64,000 bases of DNA from NCBI RefSeq assembly GCF_016405905.1, contig NZ_JAEFCB010000009.1, positions 205,401-269,400 on the forward strand, written 5' to 3'. This DNA is from Variovorax sp. IB41. GTDB lineage: Bacteria; Pseudomonadota; Gammaproteobacteria; Burkholderiales; Burkholderiaceae_C. A program made the position numbers and the translations under genes. The stretch's first letter is position 1; each line of letters starts with the position of its first letter. Below, one piece after another: positions 16,629-24,736 of this stretch. A model generated the notes under the pieces. That model worked only from the letters and a program-made list of their open reading frames with translations. It was not told the DNA's origin and searched no databases.

Positions 16629-17552
16629 TCAGCCGAAGTCTTCCGGCCGCTCCGCCGCCAGTTGCGTCATGTGCCCCGCGATCGCCCCCGGCGTCGTGAA
16701 CCAGATCTCCCCCCGGTCCCGCGCCCGCGCCAGGTGCGCGAGCGCCGTGCGCAAATGGCGCAGCCGGTACGGCTGGCCCACGATGTACGGGTGCAGCGCC
16801 AGTCCCATCACCAGCGGCTGCGCGCGCGACTGCCCCAGCATCTCGTCGAAGTTGTCGACCACCATCGCGCTGAAATCCTTCGCGTCCATCAGGCGGCCCA
16901 CGATCATCGGGATGTCGTTGAGCTCCTGCGGATACGGCACCGACCAGATCGAGCCGCCGCCGCGCGTGCGCATGCGCACCGGCTGGTCGTCGTGGCACCA
17001 ATTGAGCGTGTAGCCGTAGCCGGTTTCGCCGAGCAGGTCGGGCGTCGTGGCGCTTTCCGAGATCCACGGCGACAGCCAGCCTCCGGGCGCCTGGCCGCTT
17101 TCGCGCAGCATGCGTTCGCGGCAGCGCAGCAGCAGGGCGCGCTCGTGTTCTTCGTCGAGCGCGCCCTGGCGCTCCGCGTTGCTGTGGCCGTGGCCGATGA
17201 GCTCGTCGCCGCGCGCCACGCAGGCCTCCACCAGTTCCGGGCAGTGGTCGTAGAGCGCGGTGTTGATGAGCGCGCCGGTCGGCAGCGCGAGCGCATCGAA
17301 CAGTTCGAGGCAGCGCCACGCGCCCACGCGGTTGCCGTATTCGCGCCAGCCGTGGTTGAGCACATCGGGCTGCGGCGAGGCCGGGCCGATGCAGGCGCCC
17401 AGGCCGTCGCCGAAGGCGAAGTGCTCGATGTTGAAACCGAGGTACACAGCCAGCCGCGCGCCGTTCGGCCAGGCGTAGTCGGGGCGCCGCGTGATCGGGC
17501 GGTAGTCGAAGCGATCGTGCGAGGGCAGCAGGTCGGGCCAGCGCGTGGTCAT
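16629..17552 (-). CDS. Polysaccharide deacetylase family protein (PuuE/NodB-like)
   Basis: Metal-dependent carbohydrate-esterase-4-type hydrolase, 307 aa. The divalent-metal motif is HGHSN (121-125). The segment NIEHFAFGDG and the C-terminal LHPYIVGQPYRLRHLR are shared with PuuE-type allantoinases and related cytoplasmic amidohydrolases. No signal peptide is seen, so a small cytoplasmic amide substrate is more likely than a cell-wall polymer. It is the second gene of a two-gene unit with the SnoaL-like protein upstream (10 nt gap), so the pair probably acts on the same compound. Urate/allantoin breakdown is only one possibility, as no other purine-catabolic gene is present. Confidence 0.85.
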   Translation of the reverse strand: MTTRWPDLLPSHDRFDYRPITRRPDYAWPNGARLAVYLGFNIEHFAFGDGLGACIGPASPQPDVLNHGWREYGNRVGAWRCLELFDALALPTGALINTALYDHCPELVEACVARGDELIGHGHSNAERQGALDEEHERALLLRCRERMLRESGQAPGGWLSPWISESATTPDLLGETGYGYTLNWCHDDQPVRMRTRGGGSIWSVPYPQELNDIPMIVGRLMDAKDFSAMVVDNFDEMLGQSRAQPLVMGLALHPYIVGQPYRLRHLRTALAHLARARDRGEIWFTTPGAIAGHMTQLAAERPEDFG

Positions 17553-17562
17553 GCGTTGCGCC

Positions 17563-17985
17563 TCACAGCACCGCGAGGCCGGCGCGCACCAGCAGCCACT
17601 CGGCGCTGTCGTTCCACACGTCCATCTGCACGATGAGCCCGCGGCTCACCACGTAGCGGTCGACGTACCGGTTGCCTTCGAAGGCCGTGCCGTCGGGCCA
17701 GGCGCCGTAGAGCGTGCCCAGGCTGTAGACCACGGTGGCCTCGGGCGTGCCGCCGGCCACCGTTTCGGTGCGTTCGATCTTCTTCTTCACCCAGGCGTAG
17801 CGCTTCGCGTTGAAGGCCGAGGTGTCGCCAGGCGCGTGCATCGCGCGGTTGCCGGTGAAGCGGATGCGGATGTCGGGCGCGGTGAAGCGCGAGGCCGATT
17901 GCGGGTCGGGAATCATCACGAGCCGGAGGAATTCGTCGACCACCGCTGCGGGGGCGGCGGGGTTGGGGGAAGCTGAAGTGTCCAT
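17563..17985 (-). CDS. SnoaL-like / nuclear-transport-factor-2-fold protein
   Basis: Small 140-aa protein with the alpha+beta pattern of the NTF2/SnoaL superfamily: an N-terminal helix VVDEFLRLVMIPD, a central VVYSLGTLYGAWPDGTAFEG and the strand pair RYVVSRGLIVQMDVWND. Members bind small molecules or act as isomerases and hydrolases without cofactor. The start MDTSASPN follows a GGAG site at good spacing and is preferred to an ATG four codons earlier. It is upstream of, and probably co-transcribed with, the deacetylase. The specific substrate cannot be read from the sequence. Confidence 0.75.
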   Translation of the reverse strand: MDTSASPNPAAPAAVVDEFLRLVMIPDPQSASRFTAPDIRIRFTGNRAMHAPGDTSAFNAKRYAWVKKKIERTETVAGGTPEATVVYSLGTLYGAWPDGTAFEGNRYVDRYVVSRGLIVQMDVWNDSAEWLLVRAGLAVL

Positions 17986-18010
17986 GGGGTTCTCCATCGT
18001 TGAGGCCACG

Positions 18011-18041
18011 GCGGTGCATGGCAGTGCGTGGCGGTGCATGG
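18011..18041. repeat. Three 10-bp tandem units between the SnoaL-like gene and benE
   Basis: Three back-to-back 10-bp units: GCGGTGCATG, then GCAGTGCGTG with two changes, then GCGGTGCATG again. They lie in the 126-nt divergent intergenic space, about 25 nt from the minus-strand start codon and about 70 nt from benE. One-helical-turn spacing puts the units on the same DNA face, which would suit a cooperative binding site, but no regulator is known. Confidence 0.6.
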
Positions 18042-18111
18042 TGGAAACCTCCGCAATTCCTGTGCCGAACGGGCCTCGCCCGGGCCTTCGGGCGCCCGGC
18101 ACAATCGCGCG

Positions 18112-19377
18112 ATGTCATTTTTCAAGGACCTGAGCCTTTCGGCTTTCACCGCGGGCTTCGTCGCCGTGCTCGTGGGTTTCACGAGTTCGGTGGCGATCGT
18201 GTTCCAGGCCGCGCAGGCCTTCGGCGCCACGCCGGAGATGGCGGCCTCGTGGATGTGGGCGCTGGGCATCGGCATGGGGCTGGCCTCGGCGCTGCCTTCG
18301 CTCTGGTGGAAGAAGCCGGTGATGATCGCCTGGAGCACGCCGGGCGCCGCCGTGCTGGCGGTCGCTGGTGTAGGCCACAGCATGGGCGAGGCGGTGGGCG
18401 CATTCATCGTCTGCGCGGTGCTGATCGTGCTGGCCGGCGCCACCGGATGGTTCGAGCGCGTGATGAACCGGATTCCGATGGCGATCGCCTCGGCGCTCCT
18501 GGCCGGCGTGCTGGCGCGCTTCGGCATCTCGGCCTTCGTCGCGGCGCAGACGGCCCTGCCGCTGGTGCTGCTGATGCTGGGCACCTACCTGGTCGGCAGG
18601 CGGCTGCTGCCGCGCTATGCGGTGCCGCTGACGCTGCTGGTGGCCATCGTCTTCGTGGCGGCGCGCGGCGAACTCGCGTGGTCGTCGGTGCACTTTTCGC
18701 TGACCTGGCCGGTGTTCACGATGCCGGTCTTCAGCTGGCAGGCCGTCGTGAGCCTGGCGCTGCCGCTCTTCGTCGTGACCATGGCCTCGCAGAACCTGCC
18801 CGGCGTGGCGGCGATCCGCGCGAGCGGCTACAGCGATTTGCCGGTCAGCAAGCTCATCACCCTCAGCGGCCTCGCGACGCTGGTGCTCGCGCCGTTCGGC
18901 GCGTTCGCGCTGAACCTGAGCGCGATCACGGCCGCCATGTGCATGGGCCGCGAAGCCCATGAAGACCCGGCGCGGCGCTACACCGCGGCGGTGACCTGCG
19001 GTGCGATCTACGTGGTGATCGGGCTCTTCGGCGCGGCGGTCACGGGGCTGCTCACGGCGTTTCCGAAGGAGCTGGTCGCGGCCATCGCGGGCCTGGCATT
19101 GCTGGGCACCATCGGCGGCGGGCTCGCGGCCGCGGTGCGCGACGAAACGCACCGCGAGGCGGCGCTGATCACCTTCCTGGTCACGCTCTCGGGCATCACG
19201 CTGGCGGGCATCGGCTCGGCCTTCTGGGGCGTGGTGGCCGGGGCGGTGGCGCTGGCCGTGCAGCAGGTGGGGCGAAAGCAAAAAGCCCCTGTCGGCAAGG
19301 AGATGGCCGCTTCCGGCAACATCGCCCCAGAAACCAACGTGGCCGCCGCACCCGGCGCCGGAAAGAACGTCCCGTGA
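18112..19377 (+). CDS. benE: Benzoate/H+ symporter BenE family transporter
   Basis: Inner-membrane carrier of 421 aa with about twelve hydrophobic segments. BenE family features include the early WWKKPVMIAWSTPGAAVLA (substrate-site region), FVVTMASQNLPGVAAIRASG, and the C-terminal AFWGVVAGAVALAVQQVG. The start at MSFFKDLSLSAF is chosen since upstream in-frame codons show no membrane or family pattern. No benzoate or catechol genes are nearby, so the real substrate may be another aromatic or weak acid. The stop overlaps the GTG start of gshB (GTGA), an odd pairing of a weak-acid carrier with glutathione synthesis. Confidence 0.92.
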   Translation: MSFFKDLSLSAFTAGFVAVLVGFTSSVAIVFQAAQAFGATPEMAASWMWALGIGMGLASALPSLWWKKPVMIAWSTPGAAVLAVAGVGHSMGEAVGAFIVCAVLIVLAGATGWFERVMNRIPMAIASALLAGVLARFGISAFVAAQTALPLVLLMLGTYLVGRRLLPRYAVPLTLLVAIVFVAARGELAWSSVHFSLTWPVFTMPVFSWQAVVSLALPLFVVTMASQNLPGVAAIRASGYSDLPVSKLITLSGLATLVLAPFGAFALNLSAITAAMCMGREAHEDPARRYTAAVTCGAIYVVIGLFGAAVTGLLTAFPKELVAAIAGLALLGTIGGGLAAAVRDETHREAALITFLVTLSGITLAGIGSAFWGVVAGAVALAVQQVGRKQKAPVGKEMAASGNIAPETNVAAAPGAGKNVP

Positions 19378-20327
19378 AAAACATCCTCTTCGTCGCCGAC
19401 CCGCTCGATCACTTCAAGATCTACAAGGACACCACTTTCTCGATGATGCGCGAGGCCCAGCGGCGCGGCCACCGCATCGCGGCCTGCCTGCCGCAGGACA
19501 TCCAGTGGAAGTCGGGCGGGCTGGTCACGGCCACGGTGCAGCAGATCACGCTGACGGGCGATGCCAAGGACTGGTACACCGTCGACATCACCGAGTCGAA
19601 GGCGCTGAAGGATTTCGACGCGGTGCTGATGCGCAAGGACCCGCCCTTCGACGCCGAGTACATCTATTCGACGCACCTCCTGCAGCAGGCCGAGCGCGAG
19701 GGCGCGCAGGTGGTCAACTCGCCGCGCGCGCTGCGCGACCACCCCGAGAAGCTCGCGATCATGGAGTTTCCGCAGTTCGTGACGCCCACGCTGGTCACGC
19801 GCAGCGCGCAGGCCGTGCGCGACTTTCACGCGGAGCACGGCGACATCATCCTGAAGCCGCTCGACGGCATGGGCGGCATGGGCATCTTCCGCGTGAAGCA
19901 GGACGCGCTGAACCTGGGCTCCATCGTTGAGACCCTCAACAAGGACGGCGCCGAGACGATCATGGTGCAGCGCTTCGTGCCCGAGGTGGTGCAGGGCGAC
20001 AAGCGCATCCTGATCATCGCGGGCGAGCCCGCGCCCTTCGTGCTGGCGCGCATTCCGCAGGGCACCGAGGTGCGCGGCAATCTGGCCGCGGGCGGCAAGG
20101 GCGTGGCGCAGCCGCTGACCGCGCGCAACCGCGAGATCGCCGAGGCGATCGGCAAGGTGCTGGCACCGCGCGGGCTGCTCCTGATCGGGCTGGACGTGAT
20201 CGGCGACGCGGTCACCGAGATCAACGTGACCAGCCCGACGTGCTTTCAGGAGATCACGGAGCAGACCGGCTTCGACGTGCCGAAGATGTTCATCGACGCG
20301 CTGGAGAAAGCGCTGCGTCCTGCCTGA
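19374..20327 (+). CDS. gshB: Glutathione synthetase
   Basis: ATP-grasp ligase (317 aa, normal length) adding glycine to gamma-glutamylcysteine in the cytoplasm. It begins with the family pattern NILFVADPLDHFKIYKDTTF. The ATP-grasp core is seen as IILKPLDGMGGMGIFRV, and the C-terminal GLDVIGDAVTEINVTSPTC carries Mg-binding Glu/Asn residues. The start is GTG, overlapping the benE stop by 4 nt, so translation is probably coupled. The 3' end overlaps the convergent PepSY gene by 38 nt, which is unusually long for two stop-to-stop neighbours. gshA is about 4.8 kb upstream on the same strand. Confidence 0.97.
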   Translation: MKNILFVADPLDHFKIYKDTTFSMMREAQRRGHRIAACLPQDIQWKSGGLVTATVQQITLTGDAKDWYTVDITESKALKDFDAVLMRKDPPFDAEYIYSTHLLQQAEREGAQVVNSPRALRDHPEKLAIMEFPQFVTPTLVTRSAQAVRDFHAEHGDIILKPLDGMGGMGIFRVKQDALNLGSIVETLNKDGAETIMVQRFVPEVVQGDKRILIIAGEPAPFVLARIPQGTEVRGNLAAGGKGVAQPLTARNREIAEAIGKVLAPRGLLLIGLDVIGDAVTEINVTSPTCFQEITEQTGFDVPKMFIDALEKALRPA

Positions 20328-21612
20328 GCTCGGAGGCGGACGCGAGCACAGGCGCCGCCGCCGCGCGGGCTTCGCGCTCGCGCCGGGCCTGCAGGCGCCG
20401 TGAGCGCAGCTTGCGCGCCCAGATGACGATGCCGGTGATCGACAGCATCGCCACCACCAGCCCGAGCGCCGACATCATGATGCGGCCCGGCATGCCCAGG
20501 ATGCGCCCGCCGTGCAGCGGCAGTTGCAGCTGCGCGAACACGTCGGCCGCCGTGCCGTGCCATGGCCGGTTGCTGCCGATGAGGTGGCCGTCGCGCCCGT
20601 CCAGGTAGAGGTTCGACAGGCCCATGCCGTCGCTGTCGTCGTGCGTGGCGTGGTCGAAGAAAGAGATGTTGTAGAAGCCGCCGCGCGCGTTGTAGAACGC
20701 GCCGCCCGGCGGCGTCGTCCAGCCGCGGCGGCGCGCTTCGGCCTCGGCCTGCGCCACGATCTCGCGAAAGCCGATGGTGGGCTCGATGCGCGTGCCCAGC
20801 GGTGCGAGCGGCACCAGCGCCGAGGGCCCCGGGGTGGTCTTGGAGACCAGCGAGAGCATCGGGTGGAACACCTCCTTGTAGAGGTTCAGCGAGAACGAGG
20901 TGAAGGCCACGACGATGATCAGCCCCCAGATCCACAGCCCGCCCGCGCGGTGCAGGTCGAAGTTGAGCTTGTAGCCGCCGGCCGCCCAGCGCACGGTCCA
21001 CGCCGGCTTCCAGCGCTGCCACCAGGCGGTTGCAGGCCGGTGCGCCGGCTGCACGGTCTTGCGCAGGCGCCGTGGCATCGTGAGGTAGAGCGCGACGAAG
21101 CTGTCGATGAGCCACACCAGCGCCACCGTGCCCATGATCCACCAGCCGATGCGGTCGGTGCCCCACATCGCCGGCACGTGCAGCATGTAGTGGAGCTTGC
21201 GCAGGAACGGCATCAGCGTCTCGGGCTTGAGCGAGATCGCTGTCGAGTCGCGGCGCCCGCGCACTTCGGCCGTGACCGGATCGACGAAGACCTGGTTGTA
21301 GCCGAGCCTGAAGGGCTTGCCCGTGGCCGGATCGGTGCGCGGCTGCACGAAGTAGCCGGCCGCGTGGCCTTCCTCGAAGCCGAGCGGCATATACGCGACC
21401 CGCGCGCGCGGGTCGTGCGCCTCGACCGCGGCGGCCAGCGCGAACGGGTCCTTGAAGGGGCCGCGGCTTTGCGTGTCGTAGAGCTTGCGGTTGAGCCAGC
21501 CGTCGATCTCGTGGTCCCACGAGATGACGGCGCCGGTCAGGCCCGAGACGATGAGGAACAGCGCGACCGCCAGGCCCGCCCAGCGGTGAATGGCCGTCGC
21601 GAACGCACGCAT
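20290..21612 (-). CDS. PepSY-associated TM helix (PepSY-TM) domain protein
   Basis: Inner-membrane protein of 440 aa with four main helices. The first is in HRWAGLAVALFLIVSGLTGA (9-28), followed by periplasmic PepSY-like regions and a final helix before a basic, Arg-rich C-terminal tail. Such proteins are commonly encoded beside TonB-dependent siderophore receptors and are thought to help reduce or release iron from siderophores (FhuF/FpvG-like roles). The ATG overlaps the receptor stop as TGATG, so the two are co-translated. The last 38 nt overlap gshB on the other strand, encoding the Ala-rich tail. Confidence 0.9.
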   Translation of the reverse strand: MRAFATAIHRWAGLAVALFLIVSGLTGAVISWDHEIDGWLNRKLYDTQSRGPFKDPFALAAAVEAHDPRARVAYMPLGFEEGHAAGYFVQPRTDPATGKPFRLGYNQVFVDPVTAEVRGRRDSTAISLKPETLMPFLRKLHYMLHVPAMWGTDRIGWWIMGTVALVWLIDSFVALYLTMPRRLRKTVQPAHRPATAWWQRWKPAWTVRWAAGGYKLNFDLHRAGGLWIWGLIIVVAFTSFSLNLYKEVFHPMLSLVSKTTPGPSALVPLAPLGTRIEPTIGFREIVAQAEAEARRRGWTTPPGGAFYNARGGFYNISFFDHATHDDSDGMGLSNLYLDGRDGHLIGSNRPWHGTAADVFAQLQLPLHGGRILGMPGRIMMSALGLVVAMLSITGIVIWARKLRSRRLQARREREARAAAAPVLASASELRQDAALSPARR

Positions 21613-23813
21613 CAGAAGTCGATGGTGCCGCTCACCGAGACGGTGCGCGGTGCGCCCATCACCAGGTAGTTGGAGCCCTGCGTGCCGCCCACCGAGCCCC
21701 AGTACGACTTGTTGAACAGGTTGTCGATGCGCGCGCGCAGCGTGAGCGCGCGGCCGTTGCCCAGATCGACCAGGTAGCGCGCGCCGATATCGAAGCGCGT
21801 CCAGCCCGGAATCTGCTGCGTGTTGGCGGCGTTGGCGTACTGCTTGGAGGTGTACAGCAGGCGCGCATTCAGCGACAGGTTGCGCACGCCCGGCACGTCC
21901 CACTCGGCGCCCAGGTTGGCCTGCTGCTTGGCCACGCCGATGGCGGTGAGGCCGTCGGTGACACCGCCTTGCGTGTTCTTCTGCTTGGCGTCGAGCAGCG
22001 TCAGGCCGCCCAGGAGGCGCAGGCCCTTGGCCGGCTGGCCGAACACCGAGAACTCCAGGCCCTGGTTGCGCTGCTTGCCGTAGAGGCCGTAGGACTGGCC
22101 CGAGTACTGGTAGACCGGCTGGTCGGTGGTGAAGAACGCGGCGCTCGCGCCCAGCGTGCCGCCGTCGTACTTCACGCCGATTTCCTTCTGCTTGGCCTGG
22201 TACGGCGCGAACACCTCGCCGGCGTTGGTGACCGGCCGGTTGTTCACCGTGCCGGGCGCCACGTTGCCCTTGACCAGGGCTTCGATGTAGTTGGCGTAGG
22301 CCGACACGGTCGGCGTGATCTTGAACACGACGCCGGCCACCGGCGTGGTCTTGCTCTTGTCGTAGGCGCTCGATTCCTTGATCGTGTTGTAGGCAAAGCT
22401 CGTCTGCTTGATGGTCTGGCGGCGCGCGCCGAGCGTGACCAGCAGGCGGTCTTCCATGAAGGACATGGTGTCGGCGACGGCGATGCTCGAGGTGTCGATC
22501 TTGTCGGTCAGGCGCGGGTCTTCGAGCGTGTTGCCGGTGAAGTTGTTGGCGATCGGGTAGGGCGAGAAGAAGGGCGCGTAGATGTTGTTGAGAACGGCGC
22601 CGCGCGAGATCGTGTAGGCGTTGTCTCGGTCGTTGCTGTACGTGGCGGCCGAGGCCACCACGGTGTGCTTCACCGGGCCGGTGGTGAAGTTGCCGCGCAC
22701 GCCGATCTCGGCGGTGCCGATGCGGTCCTTGCGCGTGTTGCTGAAGCGCGTGTTGCTGGTGTTGCCGAACGAATTGACCAGGGTCGGGTTCGACAGCACG
22801 TTGTCTTCGTCGCTGCGGCGCACGCCGCCCGCGGCCCAGGCCGTGATGTTGTCGGTGATGTCGACTTCGCCGCGGAAGGTGGCGAACTTGTCCTTTTCCT
22901 TCGAGTAGGTCCAGGGCTGGGCGAAGTTGCTCTTCGCGTCGGGCGCGCGCGGGATCGGCAGCGTCGAGGAGGGCGTGAGGCTCGGGCGGCCGTCCTTCAG
23001 GTCGAAGTCCTGGTAGCCGAAGTCGGCCGACAGGCGCACGTTGCGGCTGTGCCAGTCGAGGCCGACGCCGAAGGCGCTCAGCTGCTGGCTTTCCTTGAAG
23101 ACGCCGGTGCCGCCTTCGCGGCGCACGGCGTTCACGCGAACGCCCAGGCTGTCGTCGGGACCGAAGCGGCGCGCCAGGTCGAGGTTCACGAAGCCCTGGC
23201 CGCCGCTCTGCACGCCGAAGCCGACACGGGTGAGCGGCTCGTTGGGCGCGCGCTTGGGCAGCAGGTTGATCGCGCCGCCGATGCCACTGCCGCCGGGCGC
23301 GGCACCGTTCAGGAAGGTGTTGGCGCCACGGAACACTTCCACGCGCTCGAAGAATTCAGAGGCGATGTACTGGCGCGGCAGCATGCCGTAGAGGCCGTTG
23401 TAGGAGACGTCGTCCGAATACACGGGGAAGCCGCGCACCACGTACAGCTCCTGGAAGTTGCCGAAGCCGCGCGCCTGGCGCACCGACGGATCGTTGAGCA
23501 GCACGTCGGCCACGCTCTTGGCCTGCTGGTCCTGGATCAGTTCGTTGGTGTAGTTGGTGCTCGAGAACGGCGTGCTCATCATGTCCTGGTTGCCCAGGAT
23601 GCCCACGCGCCCGCCGCGCGCCACCTGGCCGCCGGCGAAGGGCTTGGCCAGGCCTTCGGCCGAGGCGTCGGCGCTGGCTTCGACGGTGATGGGGGCCAGG
23701 GCAGCGCTCGGCGCGGGCTCGGCAGCGGGGGTCTGGGCCATCGCCGTCAGGGCATTGAGGGCGAGGAGCGACGCGATCGCGGTCGGGCGAAGAGGGAAAA
23801 ACGGAGCGGGCAT
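21612..23813 (-). CDS. TonB-dependent siderophore receptor
   Basis: Outer-membrane ferric-siderophore receptor of 733 aa. The signal peptide ends after AMAQ near residue 27. The plug domain begins around residue 75, with VADVLLNDPSVRQARGFGNF and the VEVFRGANTFLNGAAPGGSG segment typical of FhuA/FpvA-type receptors. A C-terminal 22-strand barrel follows, and the protein ends in Phe (SGTIDF), the usual outer-membrane sorting signal. There is no extra N-terminal signalling domain and no FecIR-type sigma pair nearby, so direct Fur control is more likely than surface signalling. A Fur-box-like site lies just before the start. It is co-transcribed with the PepSY protein. The siderophore is unknown. 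Confidence 0.95.
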   Translation of the reverse strand: MPAPFFPLRPTAIASLLALNALTAMAQTPAAEPAPSAALAPITVEASADASAEGLAKPFAGGQVARGGRVGILGNQDMMSTPFSSTNYTNELIQDQQAKSVADVLLNDPSVRQARGFGNFQELYVVRGFPVYSDDVSYNGLYGMLPRQYIASEFFERVEVFRGANTFLNGAAPGGSGIGGAINLLPKRAPNEPLTRVGFGVQSGGQGFVNLDLARRFGPDDSLGVRVNAVRREGGTGVFKESQQLSAFGVGLDWHSRNVRLSADFGYQDFDLKDGRPSLTPSSTLPIPRAPDAKSNFAQPWTYSKEKDKFATFRGEVDITDNITAWAAGGVRRSDEDNVLSNPTLVNSFGNTSNTRFSNTRKDRIGTAEIGVRGNFTTGPVKHTVVASAATYSNDRDNAYTISRGAVLNNIYAPFFSPYPIANNFTGNTLEDPRLTDKIDTSSIAVADTMSFMEDRLLVTLGARRQTIKQTSFAYNTIKESSAYDKSKTTPVAGVVFKITPTVSAYANYIEALVKGNVAPGTVNNRPVTNAGEVFAPYQAKQKEIGVKYDGGTLGASAAFFTTDQPVYQYSGQSYGLYGKQRNQGLEFSVFGQPAKGLRLLGGLTLLDAKQKNTQGGVTDGLTAIGVAKQQANLGAEWDVPGVRNLSLNARLLYTSKQYANAANTQQIPGWTRFDIGARYLVDLGNGRALTLRARIDNLFNKSYWGSVGGTQGSNYLVMGAPRTVSVSGTIDF

Positions 23814-23835
23814 GGAGGGTCTGATGTGCGCAAAT

Positions 23836-23854
23836 GAGAACCGTTATTATTCTC
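23836..23854 (-). promoter_or_regulatory. Fur-box-like site upstream of the siderophore receptor
   Basis: On the minus strand the 19-mer GAGAATAATAACGGTTCTC matches the Fur consensus at 13 of 19 positions. It has GAGAA/TTCTC ends in inverted orientation. It is 22 nt upstream of the receptor ATG, in a region much richer in A+T than its surroundings. Iron-dependent repression of the receptor-PepSY unit is the expected effect; binding is inferred. Confidence 0.65.
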
Positions 23855-23927
23855 TCGCGCAGCCCCGCCATCGATACTTTCTTGCACTGTTGCAAAAAAG
23901 TGTCAGTAAAAAGTCTTCGTCAAGTCT

Positions 23928-24695
23928 TCAGCGGACCGCCCGCTGCCCGTCCACGAACACATGCAGTTCGCCCGGCGCGAAGGGCGTCCACGTCTCGTTG
24001 GTGGTGAGCGGCGTGGTCACCACCACGGCCACGCGGTCGGTCGGCGTGGTGTGCTGGGCGAAGTCGATTTCCAGGTCTTCGTCGGACAGCTGCGCCGTCA
24101 CGAACGGATGCCGCCGCTCCACGTACCAGAGGTTGGTCGACGCGTGCGCCCAGAGCGCCTGCCCGTTCGACAGCATGAAGTTGAAGGTGCCGTGGCTCGC
24201 GAGCTGCGGCGCCAGTTCGCGCAGCGTGAGCGTCAGCTCCTCGATGCTCGGCACGCCCGCGTGCGACTTGGCCAGCTCCTGCATCAGCCAGCAGAAGGCG
24301 TGCTCGCTGTCTGTGTTGCCCACGGGATGGAAATTGCCGTGCAGGCGCGGCCGGAAATCCTTCAGGTCGCCGTTGTGCGCAAACACCCAGTAGCGCCCCC
24401 ACAGCTCCCGCACGAACGGGTGGCAGTTCTGCAGGTTGACCTCGCCCTGCGTGGCCTTGCGGATGTGCGCGATGACGTTGCGGCTCTGGATCGGATAGCG
24501 CCGGATCAGCTCCGCCACCGGCGATTCGCAGGCCGGCTGGTGATCCACGAAATGGCGCAGGCCCCGGTCCTCGAAGAACGCGATGCCCCAGCCGTCGGCG
24601 TGGTGGTCGGTGCGGCCGCCGCGCTGCGCGAACCCCGTGAAGCTGAAGGTCACGTCGGTCGGCGTGTTGCAGTTCATCCCTAGCAATTGACACAT
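23928..24695 (-). CDS. Class II glutamine amidotransferase (YafJ-like)
   Basis: N-terminal-nucleophile glutaminase-type protein of 255 aa. It begins Met-Cys-Gln, with Cys2 as the expected catalytic nucleophile after Met removal, and this fixes the start codon. Family motifs present are RGGRTDHHADGWGIAFFED (25-43), HIRKATQGEV and VFAHNGDL, which form the glutamine pocket, and TDSEHAFCWLM. The protein is a stand-alone glutaminase domain with no fused synthase or phosphoribosyltransferase part. Its ammonia acceptor is therefore unknown; YafJ-type proteins are thought to act as generic amidotransferases or gamma-glutamyl hydrolases. It follows an ABC binding protein gene by 41 nt on the same strand. 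Confidence 0.9.
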   Translation of the reverse strand: MCQLLGMNCNTPTDVTFSFTGFAQRGGRTDHHADGWGIAFFEDRGLRHFVDHQPACESPVAELIRRYPIQSRNVIAHIRKATQGEVNLQNCHPFVRELWGRYWVFAHNGDLKDFRPRLHGNFHPVGNTDSEHAFCWLMQELAKSHAGVPSIEELTLTLRELAPQLASHGTFNFMLSNGQALWAHASTNLWYVERRHPFVTAQLSDEDLEIDFAQHTTPTDRVAVVVTTPLTTNETWTPFAPGELHVFVDGQRAVR

Positions 24696-24736
24696 GCAGG
24701 CGATTAGACCGCGATTCGCGCCGCCCTCGCGCGCAG

